64,000 bases of DNA, taken from the NCBI RefSeq assembly GCF_014640315.1, contig NZ_BMGS01000005.1:62001-126000 (forward strand), in the 5' to 3' direction. The notes beneath the pieces were generated by a model, which worked only from the letters and a program-made list of their open reading frames with translations, was not told where the DNA came from and did no database searches. Made by a program: the position numbers and the translations under genes. Every line of letters begins with the position of its first letter. Within the stretch, counting starts at the first letter, position 1. The stretch is from Hymenobacter glacieicola (GTDB lineage: Bacteria; Bacteroidota; Bacteroidia; Cytophagales; Hymenobacteraceae). Shown here piece after piece: positions 17,897 to 26,946 of this stretch.

Positions 17897-19339
17897 CTAG
17901 AGTTTCACGCACACGTTCTGGGCCTCGGTAAAAAAGCGCAAGGCTTCCAAGCCGCCTTCCCGCCCCAGGCCCGAGTTCTTCATGCCCCCGAAGGGCGTGC
18001 GCAAGTCGCGGTGCAGCCAGGTGTTAACCCACACAACCCCGACGTGCAGCTGGTGGGCAACGCGGTGCGCCCGGGTCAGGTCGCGGGTCCAGATGGTAGC
18101 GGAGAGGCCGTAGTCGGTGCCATTGGCCCAAGTCACAGCTTCTTCTTCGTGGTCGAAGGGAGTGAGCGTGACCACGGGGCCAAAGATTTCCTCCTGGTTC
18201 ACGCGGCAGTCGGGGGCTAAGTTCTCAAACACAGTAGGTTGCAGGAAGTAACCTTCGGCGCAACGCCCCGGCACCTGTACGCGCTGTCCGCCCGTCAGCA
18301 GCCGGCCGCCTTCCTGGTGGGCTAAGTCGATGTAGGAGAGAATCTTGTGCAGATGCGCTTCGCTGACAATGGCCCCTTGCCTAGTGCTGGCCGCCAGCGG
18401 GTCGCCGACGGTCAGCTCCCGCACCTGCGCCAGAAAGGCGGCTTTGAACGGCTCATACACACCACGCTCCACGAAGATGCGCGAGCCGCAGAGGCAAATC
18501 TGGCCCTGGTTGGCAAAGGAGCTGCGGAGGCTGGTTTGCACGGCGGCGTCCAGGTCGCAGTCGGCGAAGATGATGTTGGGATTTTTGCCGCCCAACTCCA
18601 GGGAAAGTTTCTTGAACTGCGGGGCAGCTGTGCGGGCAATGTGGGCCCCGGTAGCCGTGCCGCCGGTAAAGCTGATGGCCTTGATACCCGGATGCTCTAC
18701 CAGCGCCTGCCCGGCCCCGGGGCCCGTGCCGTGCACAATGTTGAGCACGCCCGGCGGCAGGCCCGCCTCCCGGCTTAGCTCGCTGAGCAGGTAGGCCGTG
18801 TAGGGCGTCACTTCCGAGGGCTTGGCCACCACGCAGCAGCCGGCGGCCAGGGCGGGCGCAATCTTCCAGGTGAACAGGTACAGGGGCAGGTTCCAGGGCG
18901 AAATACAGGCCACCACGCCCAGTGGATGGCGCACTGTGTAGTTGAGCGCCACGCCTTCCTGCAAGTGGGTTTCCGTGGCAAAATGCTGGGCCGCCGTGCC
19001 GAAAAAGGCGAAGTTGCTAGCCGCCCGCGGAATATCCAGGGTGCGGGCTAGGCTCAGCGGCTTGCCGTTGTCCTGGCTTTCGGCCTGAGCCAAGGTTTCC
19101 AGGTTCAACTCAATCAGCTCCGCGAGCCGTACCAGCCGGCGGCCCCGCTCCTCGGCCGGTACGGCCCGCCAGGCAGGAAAGGCGGCCGTAGCCGCTTGCA
19201 AGGCCTGGTCAACATCCGCGGCCGTGGAGTCGGGCACGTGCCCGAACACCTGGCCGGTGGCCGGGTTCAGCAGGGGCAGGTAGCCGTCCGCGGCGGGCGC
19301 CCGGAACTCGCCGTTGATGAAATTATGTAGCTGAACCAT
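17897..19339 (-). CDS. Aldehyde dehydrogenase, 2-aminomuconate-semialdehyde type
   Basis: 480 residues, full ALDH length. Motifs: PWNLPLYLFTWKIAPALAAG, FTGGTATGAHI, LELGGKNPNI (general base Glu) and the catalytic Cys in NQGQICLCGSRIFVERGVYE. The CLCxSRI form around the Cys is that of 2-aminomuconic/2-hydroxymuconic semialdehyde dehydrogenases (ALDH8A1, bacterial AmnC-like). Expected reaction: NAD-dependent oxidation of 2-aminomuconate semialdehyde, the product of ACMSD (31180-32190), to 2-aminomuconate. It lies 30 bases after a glycosyltransferase gene on the same strand and so may be transcribed with it, 10 kb from its pathway partners. Substrate assignment is by motif and context. Confidence 0.85.
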   Translation of the reverse strand: MVQLHNFINGEFRAPAADGYLPLLNPATGQVFGHVPDSTAADVDQALQAATAAFPAWRAVPAEERGRRLVRLAELIELNLETLAQAESQDNGKPLSLARTLDIPRAASNFAFFGTAAQHFATETHLQEGVALNYTVRHPLGVVACISPWNLPLYLFTWKIAPALAAGCCVVAKPSEVTPYTAYLLSELSREAGLPPGVLNIVHGTGPGAGQALVEHPGIKAISFTGGTATGAHIARTAAPQFKKLSLELGGKNPNIIFADCDLDAAVQTSLRSSFANQGQICLCGSRIFVERGVYEPFKAAFLAQVRELTVGDPLAASTRQGAIVSEAHLHKILSYIDLAHQEGGRLLTGGQRVQVPGRCAEGYFLQPTVFENLAPDCRVNQEEIFGPVVTLTPFDHEEEAVTWANGTDYGLSATIWTRDLTRAHRVAHQLHVGVVWVNTWLHRDLRTPFGGMKNSGLGREGGLEALRFFTEAQNVCVKL

Positions 19340-19369
19340 AAGCCGGGGGTAGGGCCCGGCGGCGCGGGC

Positions 19370-20356
19370 CTACCGCTGGGGCTGGGCCGGGGGCTCGGGC
19401 AGGTTGGAATCCGACACAATATACAAGGGCCGCTGCCGCACGTTGGCGGAAAGGCGGGCAATGTACTCGCCGATAATGCCCACGGCAATCAGCTGTACCC
19501 CACCTAAAAACAAGATGCTCACCATCAGGGAGGGCCAGCCGGGCTCGTACTCCTTGGTTACGAAACGGGAATACAGGGTATAAAGCATCACCAGAAACGC
19601 AATGCCCGAGACGATAAAGCCGCTGACAGTAGCCGCCTTCAGGGGCACGTCGGAAAAGGCCGTGATGCCGTCGAGGGCCAGCTTGAGCATTTTGCGGTAG
19701 GTGTAGCCGGTTTCGCCGCCCGCCCGCTCGGCCCGGTCGTACTCCAGGTAGGTCTGGCGGTAGCCAATCCAGGAAATTTGGCCCCGGATAAACTTGTTCT
19801 GCTCCGGCATGCGGCGCAGCGCCTCCACCACCTTGCGCGAAATCACCCGGAAGTCGCCGGTGTCCACGGGAATGGAAATGTGCGTAATGCTGGCCAGAAC
19901 GCGGTAAAACAGCTTGGCTGTGAGCTTCTTGGCCGCACTTTCGCCCTGGCGGGAGCGGCGCTTGGCGTACACTACCTCGTAACCCTCCTGAAGCTTTTGC
20001 AGCAGCTGCGGAATCAGCTCGGGCGGGTCCTGCAAGTCGGCATCAATGATGCATACGGCCTGTCCCTCGGCCCGGTCGAGGCCGGCCGTCACGGCAATCT
20101 GGTGCCCGAAGTTGCGGCTGAAATCCAGGTAGCGCACTCGCGGGTCGCGCAGGGCCAGGGTCTGAACCAGGGCCAGCGACTGGTCGCGGGAGCCGTCATT
20201 GACGAAGATAAGCTCGTAGCCGCCGGGTAGGGCCATTGGGTCCAGTACACTGCGCAACCGCTCATAAAGGCTGCCAATGTTCGCTTCCTCGTTGTAGATG
20301 GGAATGATAACGGACAAGTCCACGGGGCGGGCGGAAGGGAAAGCGACCGGCTGCAT
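19370..20356 (-). CDS. GT2 glycosyltransferase, polyprenyl-phosphate-sugar type
   Basis: 328 residues. Cytoplasmic GT-A domain (SVIIPIYNEEANIGSLYERL, FVNDGSRD, DADLQDPPELIPQL, RRSRQGES, TGDFRVISRKV) followed by two C-terminal membrane helices (VSGFIVSGIAFLVMLYTLY, SILFLGGVQLIAVGIIGEY), as in ArnC, GtrB and DPM1-like enzymes. Known reaction of the group: transfer of a hexose from a nucleotide sugar to polyprenyl phosphate, giving a donor used by GT-C enzymes. It overlaps the upstream methyltransferase by one base (TGATG), so the two are translationally coupled. Paralogue of the enzyme at 24404. Confidence 0.92.
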   Translation of the reverse strand: MQPVAFPSARPVDLSVIIPIYNEEANIGSLYERLRSVLDPMALPGGYELIFVNDGSRDQSLALVQTLALRDPRVRYLDFSRNFGHQIAVTAGLDRAEGQAVCIIDADLQDPPELIPQLLQKLQEGYEVVYAKRRSRQGESAAKKLTAKLFYRVLASITHISIPVDTGDFRVISRKVVEALRRMPEQNKFIRGQISWIGYRQTYLEYDRAERAGGETGYTYRKMLKLALDGITAFSDVPLKAATVSGFIVSGIAFLVMLYTLYSRFVTKEYEPGWPSLMVSILFLGGVQLIAVGIIGEYIARLSANVRQRPLYIVSDSNLPEPPAQPQR

Positions 20357-21111
20357 CAGGAAACCGGCTTACGGGCCAGGGCAAACACGCTCACACCCAC
20401 CGGCAGGTTGATGTGGCGCAACAGGCGGTTTTCCACCTGAAGCAGCCAGATTAGGGAGCGGTTCAGGGGCTGGGGCAGGGCGGCCAGGTCGCCGGTGCCG
20501 CCAGCCTCGGCGGGTTTTGTACCGCTAGTCAGGCGTTGGGCCTGCCGAATGAGGTAGGTCGGGAAAAACAGGGCGAAATTCCAGTACGAATGGCGCAGCA
20601 CCTGCAGCCCGCCGGTGCGCAGGGCCTGCTGCAAGGAGGCAGCAGTATAGCGGCGGAAGTGGCGGTTTACCACGTCGTGCTGGCTCCAAAGCTGCTGATA
20701 TGCAGGCACGTACACGAGTAGCTGCCCGCCCGGGCGCAGCACCCGCCGCCACTCGCGCAGGGCTTGCTGCTCGTCATCAATGTGCTCTAGCACATCGGAG
20801 GCCACTACCAGGTCAAAGGAAGCATCCGGAAAATCCAGCCGGGCCCCGTCCATCACCGAAACGTTGGGAATCTGGCGCTGGTGGGCCAGGGCAATGGCTG
20901 TTTCGCTGATGTCGATGCCGGTCAGGTTGTGAAAGCCCGCCTGGCGCAGCTGCTGCTGTAGGGGCCCGCCGGAGCACCCAATTTCCAGAATAGCCGCTGT
21001 AGCTGGCAGGTCCAGGCGCTTTATCTGGTCAAACACGATGTCGCGCCGCCCCCGGAACCACCAGTGATTTTCCTCTAGTTGATGATAAAGAGCCTCATAT
21101 TGAACTTGCAT
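20356..21111 (-). CDS. Class I SAM-dependent methyltransferase
   Basis: 251 residues. Rossmann-like methyltransferase fold: motif I ILEIGCSGGPLQQQL, FHNLTGIDISETAI, then LVVASDVLEHIDDEQQALREWRRVLRPGGQLLVYVP (type-11/23 family) split over two strands. The start of the protein (YEALYHQLEENHWWFRGRRDIVFD) is that seen in methyltransferases next to glycan and lipid-sugar genes in many bacteria. Substrate unknown; by context a glycan or polyprenyl-linked sugar. First gene of the coupled pair with the GT2 at 19370; possible -7 element TACTTTCG on the minus strand near 21115-21122. Confidence 0.88.
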   Translation of the reverse strand: MQVQYEALYHQLEENHWWFRGRRDIVFDQIKRLDLPATAAILEIGCSGGPLQQQLRQAGFHNLTGIDISETAIALAHQRQIPNVSVMDGARLDFPDASFDLVVASDVLEHIDDEQQALREWRRVLRPGGQLLVYVPAYQQLWSQHDVVNRHFRRYTAASLQQALRTGGLQVLRHSYWNFALFFPTYLIRQAQRLTSGTKPAEAGGTGDLAALPQPLNRSLIWLLQVENRLLRHINLPVGVSVFALARKPVS

Positions 21112-21424
21112 GAGGCGAAAGTACGGAATGAGTTAACGCCATGCCTGCTACCTGGGGCTGCATTGCTGCTAGTAAACAGGTAATCAAGCTGTACTGGTTC
21201 AGCCCGCCCTGCCCGGCGGCCAGCGCCAACCTGCTGTCAGATGCGCGCCGCGGGCAGCGCTATTGGCAGTTGCTACCCGCTACTGCTTACTGTTGGTTAT
21301 AGCGCCCGACGATGGGTAAGTGACGCCAGCTAAACGGACGCGCTAGATTAGTAGAAACATTACCTGATGGCTGGCAAATACCTTTACTTTTACACTCTGA
21401 ACCTCTTAGCACTTCTTTCGCGTG
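21112..21424. other. Divergent intergenic region (313 bp)
   Basis: No gene seen. It separates the methyltransferase (minus) from the first small lipoprotein (plus) and carries candidate -7 elements at each end: TACTTTCG on the minus strand near 21115-21122 and TACCTTTA on the plus strand at 21379-21386. The middle is GC-rich with no clear repeat. Confidence 0.6.
21379..21386 (+). promoter_or_regulatory. Candidate -7 element for lipoprotein 1
   Basis: TACCTTTA, seven of eight matches to TAnnTTTG counting the free positions, 38 bases before the start codon. Confidence 0.45.
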
Positions 21425-21964
21425 ATGAAAAAATTACCCTGGGCCCTGCTGGTGCTGAGCCTGGCCGGCTGTGGTGAAAAAACCTCCCCCAAGAGCCACG
21501 ATACCTTGATTTCGAACGATTTCGAAAGCCTAGAAGGATGGGTGAACGACTTAAATACCACTTCCCTCACACGCGAAAAAGCACATTCCGGCCAGTACTC
21601 ACTGAAAGTAGATGGCACCACCGAATACGGCCGAACCTACACCAACCAGCTGGGTAAGATGCACGATACCCGGCCTAAAAAGCTTAAGATCAACGCTTGG
21701 GTATTTGTGTCTGGCGCCCAGGCTGGGGCCAAGCTGGTAACCGTAATAACTGATCCGGCTCCCGACGCCAAGCCCGCCGTATGGGACGGCCTCGACGTGG
21801 TAGCCGCCGTGAAGAGCCAGTATGGTAAGTGGGTGGAAATCAGTAATGAGCTGACCGTACCCGAAAGCGTGACGCCTACCAACAAGTTTCAAATGTATTT
21901 GTGGCGCACCGGCGGTGCGGCTCCGGTGTATCTGGATGATCTGACCGTAACGGCCGCCGAGTAA
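21425..21964 (+). CDS. Small lipoprotein 1 of a three-member paralogue family
   Basis: 179 residues from the ATG at 21425 (a GTG lies just before). Lipoprotein signal LLVLSLAGCGEK. The mature part begins with FESLEGW, has AHSGQYSLKV, and ends with MYLWRTGGAAPVYLDDLTV. The same three landmarks recur in the proteins at 25571 and 26295. The pattern (opening FExLxGW, HSGxYSxKV, closing YLDDL) is like that of carbohydrate-binding beta-sandwich modules, but no sugar-binding aromatic set can be assigned. It is convergent with the 783-residue GT-C-like gene across a 31-bp terminator stem. Function unknown. Confidence 0.8.
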   Translation: MKKLPWALLVLSLAGCGEKTSPKSHDTLISNDFESLEGWVNDLNTTSLTREKAHSGQYSLKVDGTTEYGRTYTNQLGKMHDTRPKKLKINAWVFVSGAQAGAKLVTVITDPAPDAKPAVWDGLDVVAAVKSQYGKWVEISNELTVPESVTPTNKFQMYLWRTGGAAPVYLDDLTVTAAE

Positions 21965-21977
21965 GCACCAGCCGCAA

Positions 21978-22046
21978 AACAGTAAAAGGCCCAGCCGGCG
22001 CGGCTTCCGGAATCAGGAAGCCGCGCCGGCTGGGCCTTTTACTGTT
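21978..22046. terminator. Bidirectional terminator with perfect 31-bp stem
   Basis: Arms 21978-22008 and 22016-22046 are perfect reverse complements with a 7-base loop, between convergent genes. Confidence 0.9.
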
Positions 22047-22055
22047 AGCCAGCGC

Positions 22056-24407
22056 CTATTCTGCCAATGGAAAACCATCTAGCACGGGCTGCTGGCGGGC
22101 ATCCAGCCAGTACACATGGGTACTGCGGGGCCGGATCAGCAGGTCGTCCACCACAATATCGGCCCCACCCATTTCTACCACTACTCGGTTGGCGGGGTTG
22201 CGCAGGCGGATGGGCAGACTGAAGCGGGCCCAGTCGCCGTGAATTTCAGTGGATTCTTTCAGGGACAGATCCAGGCGTTCCAGCTCTTGCCCTTCGGGCG
22301 TTAGCTGCCGGTAGCTGATGTAGGGCAGCCAGTCGGAGGTTTTGGCGTAGGCCCAAATGCTCAGTTCGTAGGTTGTCGTGTCCGTTGCGCCGGGCAAGGG
22401 GCCATCGAAAATAGGAAGCATGCCTTTGGCGGCGTGGGCGGCGCCAGGGCGGGTGAAGCTTACGCCGCCGGGCGCGGTTTTCTCTTGAAAGCTGCGCCAG
22501 ATAACTGCTGGCCCGGGGGCCGTGCGCCACAGCTCTCCCTCGCGGAGCAGCTCCGTTTGGTGGGCCGTAAACCAGGCTCGCTCGGCGGCCGGCCGCTGGG
22601 TAGCAAAGGCCGAAAGCGGCAGCTCATAGAGCTGGACCAGTGGGGTTTCCGTCAGGAGCTTGGCCCCGCGCCGAAGCAGGGCTTGCTCTGCGGGCCGAAG
22701 GGCGTCGCGGCGGGAGGCTACCACCAGCAGCGGCTGCTGGGAAGGCAACTGCCTAGGCCACGATTTGGGCGTTAGGTCGGAGGAAAACAGCTCCAGCAGG
22801 CGCAGGGTCTGCTCCGTGGAAGTGCGCGACATCATGGTGGCGGCCACGGGGCGGTTCAGGCTGAGTGCTGCCCGGAAGCTTTCAGCCGCGCTGACGTCGA
22901 TAATGCCCGACAAATCAAACTTCTCGGAGCCCAGCGAAAAGTAGGGCATGGGCAGAATGGCCTGATACTGATCGGGATAGTGACCGGCGCGGGCCAATAG
23001 CTCGGCGTAGTTATTGCCAGGCTGCAGGAAGGTAGTGGCCACCCGGTTGGCTAGTAAGGGTCGGGTAATGGCCTCCAGCTGGTACTTGGCTTCCAGCCCC
23101 CAAATGAGCAGTACCAGCCCCAGTATAAGTTGCCCCACGCGGCCCGCGCCCCGCTGGCGCAGAAACCGGTAGAGCTGCCAGAACTGCACGGCAGCCAGCA
23201 CGGCGGCTACGTAGTAGAAAATCCAGGTAAAGCGGCCCAGGGAGCGAAACTGCTTAAGCGCCGGTAGCCAATCCAGCAAAGGCTCGAAGCCGGGGAGTTT
23301 GAACGGCAGGCACATGGCAAACGCCAGCACCAGCCCCGCGGCCCATACGGTGGGTTGCAGAAAGTTGGGCAGGGTAGGGCGCAGAACCCGCCGCCAGTGA
23401 CGGTGCACCAAGTGCCAGCCGACGCGCGCTACCCACAGCAGCAAGCCCAGCACCACCGGTAAGCCCACGTAGGCCACGCCCTCGAAGGCGGGGTCGCCGG
23501 TGCGGAAAATAAACCGAAATACCGACTTAAACGGCTCCGTAGCTGGTCCGAACACGGCGGCCGGGCTAGAATGGTAGACAAAAAAGCCGTACGGGTTGAT
23601 GGGACGGTCGGCAATGGGGTCTAGCCAGCTAATCCAGCCCTGAAAAAGCACCACCGGCAGTAGGCCCGTAGCCAGCAACCAGGCTGGCATACGCCACCAC
23701 CGCGGCTGCCGGCTGGCGGCCTGCTGCACCAGCAGCACCAGGGCCGTAGCGGCGGGCAGCAGCAAGGCGTGCAACAGGTAGTACGGATGAATCAGAGCCA
23801 GCAGCACCGTCGCCAGCGTATAGGCAGCTACCCACCGAACCCGAACGGGCAGCGTAGCTGCTTCCGTTACGCGAAGCTGCACGTACCACAGCAGCGGCAC
23901 TACTACCGGAATAGCCAGGGTATAATGCCCCCCAATGCGGTGGAACTGGGGCGAAAGAAAGACGATGCACAGGGCGCTAAGGGCAGAAAACCAAGGCGCT
24001 ACCCCGCCCCGCCGAATTAGAGTGAACACCAGCGGAGTGGCCGGCACCGAGGAGAGCAGTACCGTAAGGTTGAAAACGCCCAAGGCATCGTTCAGGCTTA
24101 GCCCAAACAGGTTTTTCCAGACTTTGAGAAGCCAGGCCAGCAGCGGAAAACCGTCGGTGAAGAGGAGCAACTCCCCATAAGGGTAGTGCATTCCTGTAAA
24201 CCGCACGCCGTGGTCGGCCTGCAGGTAGTAAAGCAGGGAAAAGTACGATTTAAGACCGTCGCCGCCGGTAGTAAACAGGTACTGCGAAGGATGTAGCAGT
24301 AAAGGCCCAACCCGAAGCCACAGAATGAATAAGTGAAGCGCTACCAGCGCTACCAGCCAGTACCGGTCGGTAGTGGTGGGGCGCGGCAGTGTTCGAGGCG
24401 AAATCAT
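22056..24407 (-). CDS. Large polytopic membrane protein, GT-C-like, with C-terminal soluble domain
   Basis: 783 residues. About 10-12 membrane helices in the first 470 residues (first: WLVALVALHLFILWLRVGPLLL). Loop 1 contains TGGDGLKSYFSLLYYLQADH, where the acidic residue is placed as in GT-C glycosyltransferases that use polyprenyl-phosphate sugars. Residues about 480-783 are soluble and extracytoplasmic. The last 140 (YELSIWAYAKTSDW..., HGDWARFSLPIRL, VVVDD-like IVVDDLLIRP) form a beta domain reminiscent of the neighbouring lipoproteins. The start overlaps the upstream GT2 stop by four bases (ATGA), so the two are translationally coupled and probably work together. Acceptor and product unknown; family assignment is by topology and context. 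Confidence 0.7.
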   Translation of the reverse strand: MISPRTLPRPTTTDRYWLVALVALHLFILWLRVGPLLLHPSQYLFTTGGDGLKSYFSLLYYLQADHGVRFTGMHYPYGELLLFTDGFPLLAWLLKVWKNLFGLSLNDALGVFNLTVLLSSVPATPLVFTLIRRGGVAPWFSALSALCIVFLSPQFHRIGGHYTLAIPVVVPLLWYVQLRVTEAATLPVRVRWVAAYTLATVLLALIHPYYLLHALLLPAATALVLLVQQAASRQPRWWRMPAWLLATGLLPVVLFQGWISWLDPIADRPINPYGFFVYHSSPAAVFGPATEPFKSVFRFIFRTGDPAFEGVAYVGLPVVLGLLLWVARVGWHLVHRHWRRVLRPTLPNFLQPTVWAAGLVLAFAMCLPFKLPGFEPLLDWLPALKQFRSLGRFTWIFYYVAAVLAAVQFWQLYRFLRQRGAGRVGQLILGLVLLIWGLEAKYQLEAITRPLLANRVATTFLQPGNNYAELLARAGHYPDQYQAILPMPYFSLGSEKFDLSGIIDVSAAESFRAALSLNRPVAATMMSRTSTEQTLRLLELFSSDLTPKSWPRQLPSQQPLLVVASRRDALRPAEQALLRRGAKLLTETPLVQLYELPLSAFATQRPAAERAWFTAHQTELLREGELWRTAPGPAVIWRSFQEKTAPGGVSFTRPGAAHAAKGMLPIFDGPLPGATDTTTYELSIWAYAKTSDWLPYISYRQLTPEGQELERLDLSLKESTEIHGDWARFSLPIRLRNPANRVVVEMGGADIVVDDLLIRPRSTHVYWLDARQQPVLDGFPLAE

Positions 24408-25384
24408 AGGGCGGAGTCAGAAGCAAAGGAATCGGAAGGAGGACGCACGGGGCGTAGGTCGGCCAGGCCCGGGTCGGTTTCCCGCACCAGGTACGGTGGG
24501 CGCTGCTTGGCCTGCACGAAGAGCTTACCCAGGTATTCGCCCATGATGCCCAGCACCAGCAGCTGAATGCCCCCAATAAAGAGTACACTAATCAATACGG
24601 AAGCCCAGCCCGGCACCGCGTCCTGGGTAAACATCAGAATATAAAGCGCATACAAGGCGTACAAAAACGCCAGCACCGAGATGCCCATGCCGGCCAGGGT
24701 AGCAAAATGCAGGGGCCGGACGCTGAAGGAGGTAATGCCATTCAGGGCCAGCTTCACCATTTTGCGGACGGTGTACTTGGTTTGGCCCCGGAAGCGCGCG
24801 TCCGGCGTATAGGCCACGCGCTTCTGCCGAAACCCCACCCAGTGCACAAAGCCCCGCAGAAATAAATCCACGTCGGGGCTACTGCGCACGGCCTCGGCTA
24901 CGCGCCGGTCAATCAGGCGGTAATCGGCCGTACCCGGCTCAAAATCAACGCTGGACAGGCTGTTCATCAGCCGGTAGAAGGCGGCCGACGTCTGCCGCTT
25001 TAGCCAGGGCAGGCGCTCATCGTCGGCGCGCTGGGTGTACACAATATCGTAGCCGTTCAGCCAATGACCGAGCAGCTCGGGCAGCAGCCGGGGCGGGTGC
25101 TGCAAGTCAGCATCCAAGGAAATAATACAGTCGCCGGTGGCGTAGTCGATGCCCGCGCGCAGGGCGCTTTGATGACCAAAGTTGCGGGAAAGCAGGATGT
25201 AGTGAATCTCGGGGTCCTGGGTGCGTAGCTCCCGCAGGATGCGCTGGGTGTCGTCCTTGCTGCCGTCGTCCACGAAAATAATTTCCCGCTCGTAGCGGCC
25301 CGGCAGGTGCTCTTTCACCCGCGCCGCTATTTCCGGTAGATTTTCCTCCTCATTATAGGCCGGAATAACGACGGATATCTTCAT
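24404..25384 (-). CDS. GT2 glycosyltransferase, polyprenyl-phosphate-sugar type (second copy)
   Basis: 326 residues from the ATG at 25384 (MKISVVIPAYNEEENL); the longer frame to 25492 lacks GT2 similarity. GT-A motifs: FVDDGSKDDT, SRNFGHQSALRAGID, SLDADLQHPPRLLPEL, then two C-terminal helices (LAGMGISVLAFLYALYALY, SVLFIGGIQLLVLGIMGEY). Same architecture as the enzyme at 19370 and clearly paralogous to it. Probably makes the lipid-linked sugar for the GT-C-like protein with which it overlaps by four bases. Confidence 0.92.
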   Translation of the reverse strand: MKISVVIPAYNEEENLPEIAARVKEHLPGRYEREIIFVDDGSKDDTQRILRELRTQDPEIHYILLSRNFGHQSALRAGIDYATGDCIISLDADLQHPPRLLPELLGHWLNGYDIVYTQRADDERLPWLKRQTSAAFYRLMNSLSSVDFEPGTADYRLIDRRVAEAVRSSPDVDLFLRGFVHWVGFRQKRVAYTPDARFRGQTKYTVRKMVKLALNGITSFSVRPLHFATLAGMGISVLAFLYALYALYILMFTQDAVPGWASVLISVLFIGGIQLLVLGIMGEYLGKLFVQAKQRPPYLVRETDPGLADLRPVRPPSDSFASDSAL

Positions 25385-25533
25385 GCAAGCTAGGACCTCT
25401 GAAAAGCGGAACGCGGAAAGGAGCGACTGTAGTAAAAGGGGGCCCGCGGCGGTCAAAACTACGGGATATCCTGTGAAGTGCCACATCCTCACGCTGCTTT
25501 AGCCTCCTGGCTTGGCCGGCGGCAAGGAGCTTC

Positions 25534-25541
25534 TATCTTTG
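25534..25541 (+). promoter_or_regulatory. Bacteroidota-type promoter of lipoprotein 2
   Basis: TATCTTTG, a full match to TAnnTTTG, 29 bases before the ATG. A TTGG at 25512-25515, 18 bases upstream, fits the -33 element. Confidence 0.7.
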
Positions 25542-25570
25542 CCGGGCTCCTCACGGACTCATTATCACGT

Positions 25571-26116
25571 ATGCTGAAATTTCGTTTTTCCCAGCTGCTG
25601 GGCGTCACCCTGCTGGCCGGGGCGGCGGCGTGCTCGGACCCGGCTCCTGGCAAAACCGCCCAACAAATTACTTTTAATGACTTTGAGGCCCTGGATGGCT
25701 GGGGAACTCCCGTGCCGTCCCTAACTACGGAGCACGCGCACTCCGGCCGGTTTTCGATAAAAGTAGATGGCGCCCAGGAGTACAGCCTCAACTACGCCAA
25801 CGCCTTGGGTAAAGCCAGCACCAACCGCATCAACAAGCTGGTAATAAGTGGGTGGGCCATGCGGGCCGGCAAAGACGGCACGGCCACGCTGGTAACCGAA
25901 GTAATTGACCCCGCCCAAAACCGCAAGCAGCTGTTCTGGCAGTCCATCAATTTCGCCGACGAGCTCAAGGAAGTAAATCAGTGGCAGCCTTTCAAACGAG
26001 AATTCACTCTGCCTGCGGGCCTCACGGCTGAAAAGGAACTGCACGTGTACCTGTGGCGCAATAGCGCCGCCCAGCCCTCCTACCTCGACGATCTGACCCT
26101 GACCCGCCTGGAGTAG
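25571..26116 (+). CDS. Small lipoprotein 2 of the paralogue family
   Basis: 181 residues from the ATG at 25571; the frame is open from 25478 but that would overlap the promoter and hide the signal. Lipoprotein signal LLAGAAACSDP. Landmarks shared with the paralogues: FEALDGW, AHSGRFSIKVDG, and YLWRNSAAQPSYLDDL at the end. It is divergent from the GT2 at 24404 (start-to-start 187 bases) and has its own promoter. Function unknown; its setting between glycosyltransferase pairs suggests a role in binding or presenting the same glycan. Confidence 0.8.
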   Translation: MLKFRFSQLLGVTLLAGAAACSDPAPGKTAQQITFNDFEALDGWGTPVPSLTTEHAHSGRFSIKVDGAQEYSLNYANALGKASTNRINKLVISGWAMRAGKDGTATLVTEVIDPAQNRKQLFWQSINFADELKEVNQWQPFKREFTLPAGLTAEKELHVYLWRNSAAQPSYLDDLTLTRLE

Positions 26117-26294
26117 ATAAGCCCGGGTCAGTTGAAGAGTAACCAACTCTGGATGGCTTACAGGCAGCTGACGAACAATGGGTTAACGGCTGGGGTAATC
26201 CGCTCCCGGGCTTCTTCCTTGAGTAAGGTCCTTTGCTTCTGGCAGCTTCTTACTTGTTTCGGCCAGTTTATTTCCTTTTGACTTTTTACTTGCT

Positions 26295-26858
26295 ATGCTC
26301 AAATATGCCTTTGTGGCGGCGTTGCTCCCAGCCCTGTTGCTGACCAGCTGTTCTTCGGTCCCCGAAACGGAAGTGCCGGCCGGTACGCAGCCCCTCGCTG
26401 CCACTAGCTTCGAGAACCTGGATGGCTGGCTGGCCGATTTGCCCGCCCGCGCCACGCTCACCCGCGACCAAGCCCACACGGGCAGCTATAGTACCATGGT
26501 AGGCCCCGGAAAAGACTTCAGCCTAGGCTACATGAATGCGCTCAGCCGCCTCTCCCCCGAGTGGCCCGGCCAACTCACAATAGGAGGCTGGGTATTACTG
26601 CCCAGCGAGCAGGCCGCCGCCAAGCTAGTTACTGAGGTGAAAGGCCCCACCGATAAAGATCCTTCCTTGCTTTGGGTGGGAGTCGATTTGGCAAAAGAAG
26701 CCAAGGGGTACAACAAGTGGCAATACGTGGAGCAAACCATTACCCTGCCCACTACCGCCAAGCCCGATAGCCGCCTGCTCGTATACCTGTGGCGCGCCGA
26801 TAGCAAAGAACCCGTTTACCTCGACGACTTGAAAATCACACTGGCGGGCCAGAAATAG
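26295..26858 (+). CDS. Small lipoprotein 3 of the paralogue family
   Basis: 187 residues. Lipoprotein signal LLPALLLTSCSSVP. Shares FENLDGW, AHTGSYSTMV, KLVTEV and YLWRADSKEPVYLDDL with lipoproteins 1 and 2; lipoproteins 2 and 3 lie in tandem with 178 bases between, probably by local duplication. No catalytic residues seen. Convergent with the second GT-C-like gene. Function unknown. Confidence 0.8.
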   Translation: MLKYAFVAALLPALLLTSCSSVPETEVPAGTQPLAATSFENLDGWLADLPARATLTRDQAHTGSYSTMVGPGKDFSLGYMNALSRLSPEWPGQLTIGGWVLLPSEQAAAKLVTEVKGPTDKDPSLLWVGVDLAKEAKGYNKWQYVEQTITLPTTAKPDSRLLVYLWRADSKEPVYLDDLKITLAGQK

Positions 26859-26880
26859 CTTGTTCAGCAAATAGTTCGGT

Positions 26881-26923
26881 GGGTAGTAAGGGCAGAAAAC
26901 CAGTCATCTTCTCCTCACTACCC
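26881..26923. terminator. Weak terminator-like hairpin
   Basis: GGGTAGT (26881-26887) pairs with ACTACCC (26917-26923) with further imperfect pairing outside; between convergent lipoprotein 3 and the 612-residue membrane protein. Confidence 0.4.
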
Positions 26924-26946
26924 GCTCTGTATTGTAGAAAAGTAAC

